A stretch of DNA of 18,074 nucleotides from contig CBFIAS010000036.1 in assembly GCA_965660635.1 (NCBI GenBank), positions 1 to 18,074 of the forward strand, written 5' to 3'. Within the stretch, counting starts at the first letter, position 1, and each line of letters starts with the position of its first letter. Below, piece after piece: positions 13,777 through 18,074 of the stretch. The position numbers and the translations under genes are program-made. The DNA comes from UBA7374 sp965660635. GTDB lineage: Bacteria > Verrucomicrobiota > Verrucomicrobiia > Opitutales > Coraliomargaritaceae. The notes under the pieces were generated by a model that saw nothing but the letters and a program-made list of their open reading frames with translations, was not told the DNA's origin and ran no database searches.

Positions 13777-14277
13777 ATGAATCTTTTAATCAAAATAGCT
13801 TCGCTAATTGCTTTTATATCCTTGCTATTCAAAGGGTATGTTAATTGCGAAGAATTTTCCTTTCTTGGAGATGAATCATACTTCCTTCTGGATGGCTCCG
13901 CTTATGAAGTAAGCATAGTGGAAGAAGTCCGTGAAACTATATTGTTCCATTTTTACCTAGGAGTCCCAGCAGTGCTGGATCGCGATGAGTCGAGAAGAAT
14001 ATCTTATGCGTTTTATTGCAGGGGTTCTGGTGTTTTCATATCGCTGGATACAGGCATACTTCAGTCGGATTTCAAGATGCGTGTCGGTGCTGATGAATTT
14101 AGTCACGAAAAGACTTTTGATTTATCGAAGAATCACACCAAGAAGGATATTCCCTCAAAGGAGTGTCGTTGGCTGATTTATGAGGATGTTGAATATAAAA
14201 TATTTCTAAGGATAAGAGATGCTGAGGATCGGGGAAAAGCAGGGGTCAGTCCAATTATCCATGTTTTTAACTTATAA
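13777..14277 (+). CDS. Small secreted protein, candidate immunity partner of the RHS tip
   Basis: No family is recognised. The 166-residue product begins with a hydrophobic signal (MNLLIKIASLIAFISLLFKG, cleavage probably near residue 24) and then looks like a small beta-rich domain (VFISLDTGILQSDFKMRVGA, KECRWLIYEDVEYKIFLRIR). It starts one base after the RHS stop codon and shares the tip's AT-rich composition, the standard place for an RHS immunity gene. A periplasmic location would fit an immunity protein against a periplasm-acting toxin. The last 11 or so codons (VSPIIHVFNL) read through a GGGGTC repeat end, so the original C-terminus may have been replaced. Function is inferred from position only. 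Confidence 0.65.
   Translation: MNLLIKIASLIAFISLLFKGYVNCEEFSFLGDESYFLLDGSAYEVSIVEEVRETILFHFYLGVPAVLDRDESRRISYAFYCRGSGVFISLDTGILQSDFKMRVGADEFSHEKTFDLSKNHTKKDIPSKECRWLIYEDVEYKIFLRIRDAEDRGKAGVSPIIHVFNL
14243..14267. repeat. Solitary GGGGTC repeat end
   Basis: GGGGTCAGTCCAATTATCCA followed by TGTTTTT matches the left end of the nested element at 12696-12720 in about 25 of 27 positions and has the same orientation. No inverted partner was found nearby. It separates the candidate immunity gene from a further RHS fragment. Confidence 0.65.
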
Positions 14278-14278
14278 C

Positions 14279-14353
14279 AGCCGCCTGTCAAAATACGGCT
14301 ACAGCTATGACGGCCTCAACCGCAGCAAGGCCAGCGAACGCGGACTCGCTTGA
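14279..14353 (+). pseudogene. RHS/YD-repeat fragment
   Basis: The plus strand reads SRLSKYGYSYDGLNRSKASE then RGLA and stop. YxYDGLNRxxxxxx is one YD-repeat unit of an RHS protein. It abuts the solitary GGGGTC end on its left and stops six bases before the DUF445 gene's stop codon. It is probably an older, scrambled piece of the RHS gene whose core lies at 13090-13450. Confidence 0.65.
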
Positions 14354-14358
14354 TCCGA

Positions 14359-14982
14359 TCAAACCGCAACCACGCCGAAGGCCCAGAGCAGGGCGACCTG
14401 CGCGCAGCCGACGAGGAAGCCGAGGACGGCGCCGAGCCGCTCGATGGTGCGGAATTCTTTCCGGGCCACTTCGTTGACGATGACCTCGAGGCGTTCGAGG
14501 TCGAAGGCCATGATGTTCTTCTCGATCATTTCCTTCAGATCGACGGATGCCTCGAAGTCGGCGGCGACTTTTTCCATCAGTGGGGCGGCTTCCTCCTTGA
14601 TGGATTCGGCGGCGATGACTTCGAATTTGGCCAGTACGCTCTCGTTGATGAATCCTCCGAGCAGGGGAACGGCCTGCAACTGCGGGCCGATGCGTTGCCA
14701 GACGAGGGTATGCGCGGCGCCTTCGAGGTGCGGTGCGAGATCGATTTTCCGGATTTCGTTGAGAATGCCGTGTTGCTGGAGGATCTCGCGTTCGATGATT
14801 TCTGCGGTCTGTGCAGCGAGTTGGGCCTGACGACGGGGAATCAGCCCCTGCCATTTGAAGAAAAGCAGGTGTACGGGCTTTCGCGGATGGAAGAGCATCT
14901 GGATGGCCACCCAGTTGGTCAGCCAGCCAATGGCGGCGGTGATCAGTGGCGTGGCGAGGAGGATCGCGGTTGTGGCAGTCAT
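14359..14982 (-). CDS. DUF445 family membrane protein
   Basis: The product is a 207-residue inner-membrane protein of the DUF445 (YheB-like) family, whose biochemical role is not known. It opens with a transmembrane segment bearing the family signature: TPLITAAIGWLTNWVAIQML followed by FHPRKP. KWQGLIPRRQAQLAAQTAEI comes next, then a long soluble helical region with FINESVLAKFEVIAAESIKE. A C-terminal transmembrane helix closes it (RLGAVLGFLVGCAQVALLWAFGV). The frame is open to a TTG at 15036, but I chose the ATG at 14982 because homologues begin just before this first membrane segment. It is divergent from the exonuclease-ligase pair. Confidence 0.87.
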   Translation of the reverse strand: MTATTAILLATPLITAAIGWLTNWVAIQMLFHPRKPVHLLFFKWQGLIPRRQAQLAAQTAEIIEREILQQHGILNEIRKIDLAPHLEGAAHTLVWQRIGPQLQAVPLLGGFINESVLAKFEVIAAESIKEEAAPLMEKVAADFEASVDLKEMIEKNIMAFDLERLEVIVNEVARKEFRTIERLGAVLGFLVGCAQVALLWAFGVVAV

Positions 14983-15039
14983 GGCAAAGGAGGCGGGTGG
15001 GGTTGCATCCGTCGAGTGAAGAGCTAGCCTCTGCAATGG

Positions 15040-16080
15040 ATGCCTGTCACGTCAACAACAAGCCCGCTCGTCCGGCCGACCCGGCGCGGACTCTATTGCG
15101 AGGCGGGCGGCTTCTTTGTCGATCCCTGGCGCAAGGTCGAGCGGGCGGTGTTGACGCACGCCCACAGCGACCATGCGCGGCCGGGGATGGGGGCCTATCT
15201 CTGCGCCGCCAGCGGGGCCGGCGTGCTACGCGAGCGGGTGGGGGAGTCGGCCCCGGTTGAGGGGCTGTCCTTCGGGGAGCGGCGGAACATCGGCGGGGTC
15301 ACGGTATCCCTGCATCCGGCCGGGCACTTGCTTGGATCGGCCCAGGTGCGGCTGGAGCACGAAGGGGAAGTTTGGGTCATTACTGGCGACTACAAGCGGG
15401 ACGCGGATACCTCCTGCGAAGCTTTCGAGCCGGTGCCCTGCCAGACCTTGATCACGGAATCGACTTTCGGGCTGCCGGTTTATCGCTGGCCGACCCCGGA
15501 GCAGGTCTTCCAGCAGATCAATGATTGGTGGCGGGAAAATCAGCGCGAAGGCCGCACCAGTGTTTTGTATGCCTATGCTTTAGGAAAGGCCCAACGGGTC
15601 TTGTGCGGGCTGGATCCTTCAATCGGGCCGATTGGTGTACATGGCGCGGTGGATCGCATGCTGCCGCATTATCGCGCGGCGGGGCGCCCGATTCCGCCGA
15701 CTGTCCGCGCGGGGCGGGAGACGAAGGAGCAACTGCGGGGCGCGGGCCTCGTCGTGGCTCCGGGATCGGCCCGCAATACGCCCTGGCTCCGGCAGTTTGC
15801 TCCACATTCGCAGGCCTTTGCTTCCGGCTGGATGGCGGTGCGGGGCGGCCGGCGGCGGATGGCTCTGGACCGCGGCTTTGTTCTCTCGGATCATGTCGAT
15901 TGGAACGGCATCCTCCAAACGGTGGAAGATTGCGGAGCCGGGCGGGTCGGGGTGACGCATGGCTACGCCGGGCCACTCATGCGCTGGTTGCGGGAGGAAA
16001 AAGGCCTGGAAGCATACGAGGTCCCGACGCGCTTTGTCGGTGAGGAGGCGCAGGAAACGGATGCGGAGGCGGAAGCATGA
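15040..16080 (+). CDS. Ligase-associated DNA exonuclease (MBL-fold, beta-CASP-like)
   Basis: This is a 346-residue metallo-beta-lactamase-fold nuclease of the type named for its constant pairing with ATP-dependent DNA ligases. The zinc-binding motif is AVLTHAHSDHARPGMGAYLC, with His40, His42, Asp44 and His45. Other landmarks are LHPAGHLLGSAQVRLEH, ITGDYKRDADTSCEAFEPV, LITESTFGLPVYRWP and a C-terminal LSDHVDWNGIL with VTHGYAGPLMRWLREEKGLE. It would trim DNA ends before the ligase seals them. The ATG at 15040 is the best start, although the first ten residues are not conserved. It precedes the ligase by 18 bp and is clearly co-transcribed with it. Confidence 0.93.
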   Translation: MPVTSTTSPLVRPTRRGLYCEAGGFFVDPWRKVERAVLTHAHSDHARPGMGAYLCAASGAGVLRERVGESAPVEGLSFGERRNIGGVTVSLHPAGHLLGSAQVRLEHEGEVWVITGDYKRDADTSCEAFEPVPCQTLITESTFGLPVYRWPTPEQVFQQINDWWRENQREGRTSVLYAYALGKAQRVLCGLDPSIGPIGVHGAVDRMLPHYRAAGRPIPPTVRAGRETKEQLRGAGLVVAPGSARNTPWLRQFAPHSQAFASGWMAVRGGRRRMALDRGFVLSDHVDWNGILQTVEDCGAGRVGVTHGYAGPLMRWLREEKGLEAYEVPTRFVGEEAQETDAEAEA

Positions 16081-16098
16081 GGGAGGGGGCTGGATAAG

Positions 16099-17721
16099 AT
16101 GCATCGCTTCACGGAGCTGTATTTTGAGCTGGATGCGTCGAACCGGACGACGAGCAAGCTGGCCGCGTTGCGGGGCTATTTTTCGGCGGCTCCGGCGGCG
16201 GATGCGGCCTGGGCAGTGTATTTCCTGACCGGCGGGCGGTTGAAGCGGACGGTGGCCTCCAGGGAATTCCGCGAGTGGGCCGGGCGGGCCTGCAGCTATC
16301 CGGAGTGGATGGTGGAGGAATGCTACGATCATGTCGGCGATCTGGCCGAGACTCTGGCGCTGCTGCTGGGCAACCGACGGATGCCAGACGCGGAGCGGCC
16401 TGACACAACGGCGGTCTCGCTGGGGACCTTGGTGGAGCAGCGCATTCTCCCCTTGCGGGAGATGGAAGCGGCGGAGAAGGAGGCCGCGTTGCGGGCACTC
16501 TGGACGGAGATGGACGCGCGGCAGTGCCTGGTCTTGAACAAGTTGATCACGGGGGGCTTTCGGGTCGGGGTGAGCCGCACGCTGGTGACGCGGGCCTTGG
16601 CCGGGGTAGCCGGGGTGGACGCGGCAGTGATGGCCCACCGTTTGATGGGGGACTGGCAGCCCACAGCGGCAAATTATAATGCCTTGCTCCAGCCTGCGGA
16701 CGCTGGAATGGAGGATCCCGCACGGCCCTATCCTTTTTGCCTGGCCTATCCCCTGGAGACTGGTGGAGCGGAGCCGGGCGGAGCGCTCGGGCCGGTTGAA
16801 GACTGGCAGATCGAGTGGAAGTGGGACGGGATTCGTGCGCAATGGATCAAGCGTGGCGCTGAAGTTCTACTTTGGTCACGGGGGGAAGAGATGATCGGCG
16901 AGGCCTTTCCCGAACTGGTTGAGGCGGCGGCGCACTGGGATGTGGACGCGGTGCTGGACGGGGAAATCCTGGTCTGGGATGCGGAGGCGGAGCAGCCCGG
17001 AGCATTCGGGCAGTTGCAGCGGCGCTTGGGCCGTAAGAGCGCGGGGCCCAAGCTGCGCCGGGAGGTGCCGGTGGTTTTCATGGCCTACGATTGCCTGGAA
17101 CTTGCGGGGTCGGATTGCCGTATGGAAAGCACAGCAGAGCGGCGTCAGCGGCTGGAGGGTTTTTGCGGGCGCAACGGCGGCGGGCTGTTGCGTTGTTCGC
17201 CCCTGCTGGAGCAGGCAGACTGGGCTGCTGTGGCCGCGGCACGGGAGACTTCGCGGGAGCGCCGGGTGGAGGGCCTCATGCTCAAGCGGAAGAACGCGCC
17301 CTACGGGGCGGGTCGGAAGAAGGGCGACTGGTGGAAGTGGAAGGTGGATCCGTATTCAGTGGACGCCGTGCTGGTCTATGCCCAGCAGGGCCACGGACGG
17401 AGGGCCGGTCTCTACACCGATTATACATTCTCAGTCTGGAAGGGAGACGCCCTGATGCCCTTTGCCAAGGCCTACTCGGGCTTGAGTGACTCAGAGATCC
17501 GCCGGGTGGACCGCTGGATTCGTCAACACACCCGGGAGAAGCACGGCCCCGTGCGGGTGGTGGATCCGGAACTGGTCTTCGAGATCGCCTTTGAGGGTAT
17601 CGGGGAGTCGAAGCGCCACAAGTCCGGTATCGCTGTGCGGTTTCCCCGCATCCTGCGCTGGCGCGAGGACAAGCCGGCAGTGCAGGCTGACAGCCTGGAG
17701 ACGGTCCGCGCCCTGCTCTGA
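16099..17721 (+). CDS. ATP-dependent DNA ligase
   Basis: This 540-residue DNA ligase belongs to the bacterial group that travels with the MBL-fold exonuclease. The N-terminal DNA-binding domain (1-200) includes RFTELYFELDASNRTTSKLA and GGFRVGVSRTLVTRALA. The nucleotidyltransferase domain has the AMP-accepting Lys241 in EWKWDGIRAQW, LDGEILVWD, VFMAYDCLE, RRVEGLMLKRKNAPYG and WWKWKVDP. The C-terminal OB domain has VLVYAQQGHGRRAGLYTDYT. All catalytic motifs are present. GGAGGG lies about 12 bases before the ATG. No Ku, LigD polymerase or helicase gene is visible in the window, so whether it serves end-joining, excision repair or backup ligation is open. Confidence 0.95.
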   Translation: MHRFTELYFELDASNRTTSKLAALRGYFSAAPAADAAWAVYFLTGGRLKRTVASREFREWAGRACSYPEWMVEECYDHVGDLAETLALLLGNRRMPDAERPDTTAVSLGTLVEQRILPLREMEAAEKEAALRALWTEMDARQCLVLNKLITGGFRVGVSRTLVTRALAGVAGVDAAVMAHRLMGDWQPTAANYNALLQPADAGMEDPARPYPFCLAYPLETGGAEPGGALGPVEDWQIEWKWDGIRAQWIKRGAEVLLWSRGEEMIGEAFPELVEAAAHWDVDAVLDGEILVWDAEAEQPGAFGQLQRRLGRKSAGPKLRREVPVVFMAYDCLELAGSDCRMESTAERRQRLEGFCGRNGGGLLRCSPLLEQADWAAVAAARETSRERRVEGLMLKRKNAPYGAGRKKGDWWKWKVDPYSVDAVLVYAQQGHGRRAGLYTDYTFSVWKGDALMPFAKAYSGLSDSEIRRVDRWIRQHTREKHGPVRVVDPELVFEIAFEGIGESKRHKSGIAVRFPRILRWREDKPAVQADSLETVRALL

Positions 17722-17750
17722 AACCCCGCTGCTTGCGGCGGGTTCGTTTT
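17722..17750 (+). terminator. Possible intrinsic terminator after the ligase
   Basis: AACCCCGC and GCGGCGGGTT form an imperfect GC-rich stem directly after the stop codon, with a five-base loop and a short run of four T bases at 17747-17750. The stem needs a small bulge, so it is a weak candidate. Confidence 0.4.
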
Positions 17751-18074
17751 CAACGTTCCCCCATGCCCCGTGCCCTGTGCCGTGTGAGATAAAATACGTC
17801 GTGCAAGTATCCCGGACGACCGGGAGCAACTGTCCCTTCAATCAGGCTACACCTAATAGCGAATTGTTGTTTTGGAACTCGTGGGTCCAAATCGCAATCG
17901 CAATCGCAATCGCAATCCAAATCGATTTCGATAACGATTCCGATAACGACGTTCGATGTTCCATCCGTACTCCGTGCGGATCAGGAGCCGGGTTTCACAC
18001 GGAGACACCAAGCCACGGAGATGGATGAAGGTAGGTTATCCACAGATTCTTGGATGAGCGCAGATCATAGAACC
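17751..18074. repeat. Non-coding end region with a third hexamer tract
   Basis: No gene is supported. At 17889-17951 there is another tract of six-base ATCGNN units. Its first half runs in one orientation (AATCGCAATCGCAATCGC) and its second half in the other (GATTTCGATAACGATTCCG), making an imperfect palindrome. GTTCGATGTT at 17951-17960 matches the first ten bases of the window. The final stretch (CACGGAGACACCAAGCCACG, then TTATCCACAGATTCTTGG) resembles recurring non-coding phrases rather than a gene. Confidence 0.55.

Noticed and set aside
15619..16842. A 407-codon minus-strand frame across the exonuclease and ligase
   Set aside because: It is an antisense shadow in GC-rich DNA; the sense genes are complete and well conserved.
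16099..17721. An NHEJ (Ku-LigD) locus
   Set aside because: Only the ligase and its exonuclease are present; there is no Ku, polymerase or phosphoesterase domain.

Overview
The window looks like a chromosomal segment of a GC-rich, probably marine verrucomicrobial bacterium (Opitutae or Puniceicoccales-like). This is an inference from gene types and intergenic texture, not a database match. The hints are a stand-alone CxxC/HNH nuclease, the ligase-associated exonuclease next to an ATP-dependent DNA ligase, an oxidative sugar-acid gene cluster under an AraC regulator, many weak or absent Shine-Dalgarno sites, and intergenic text made of hexamer tracts and recurring GGGGTC-ended repeats.

Layout. 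1-5185 is a housekeeping block: rlmH (+), a secreted GH30 glycosidase and a GT4 glycosyltransferase (both -), miaA (+) and an HNH nuclease (+). 5186-5848 is repeat-rich: two hexamer tracts, a RAYT-transposase relic and a 215-bp element with 32-bp inverted ends. 5849-7144 encodes a secreted protein whose C-terminal half resembles archaemetzincin (peptidase family M54) but lacks the HExxHxxGxxH zinc motif. It is bracketed by direct copies of an RHS-tail remnant. 7390-11930 is a sugar-acid catabolic cluster: a divergent AraC regulator, then an RraA-family aldolase-like protein, an SMP-30/gluconolactonase, an enolase-superfamily sugar-acid dehydratase and an SDR dehydrogenase. Together these could run sugar -> lactone -> aldonate -> 2-keto-3-deoxyaldonate -> cleavage products. 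The cluster ends in damage: a 43-codon gene tail, and an AraC-type cupin domain that stops before its DNA-binding half.

12597-14353 is a mosaic scar. It holds a RAYT element with perfect 24-bp inverted ends whose middle is replaced by a second inverted-repeat element, an orphan RHS core with a cysteine-containing variable tip, a small secreted protein in the position expected for an immunity gene, another GGGGTC end and another RHS shard. 14359-17721 returns to conserved genes: a DUF445 membrane protein (-), then the MBL-fold exonuclease and ATP-dependent DNA ligase pair (+). The window closes in a non-coding stretch with a third hexamer tract.

The most interesting features are the apparently zinc-less archaemetzincin-like protein, the association of GGGGTC inverted-repeat ends with every RHS fragment edge seen here, the nested RAYT element, and the compact pathway in which an RraA-family protein may serve as the aldolase.
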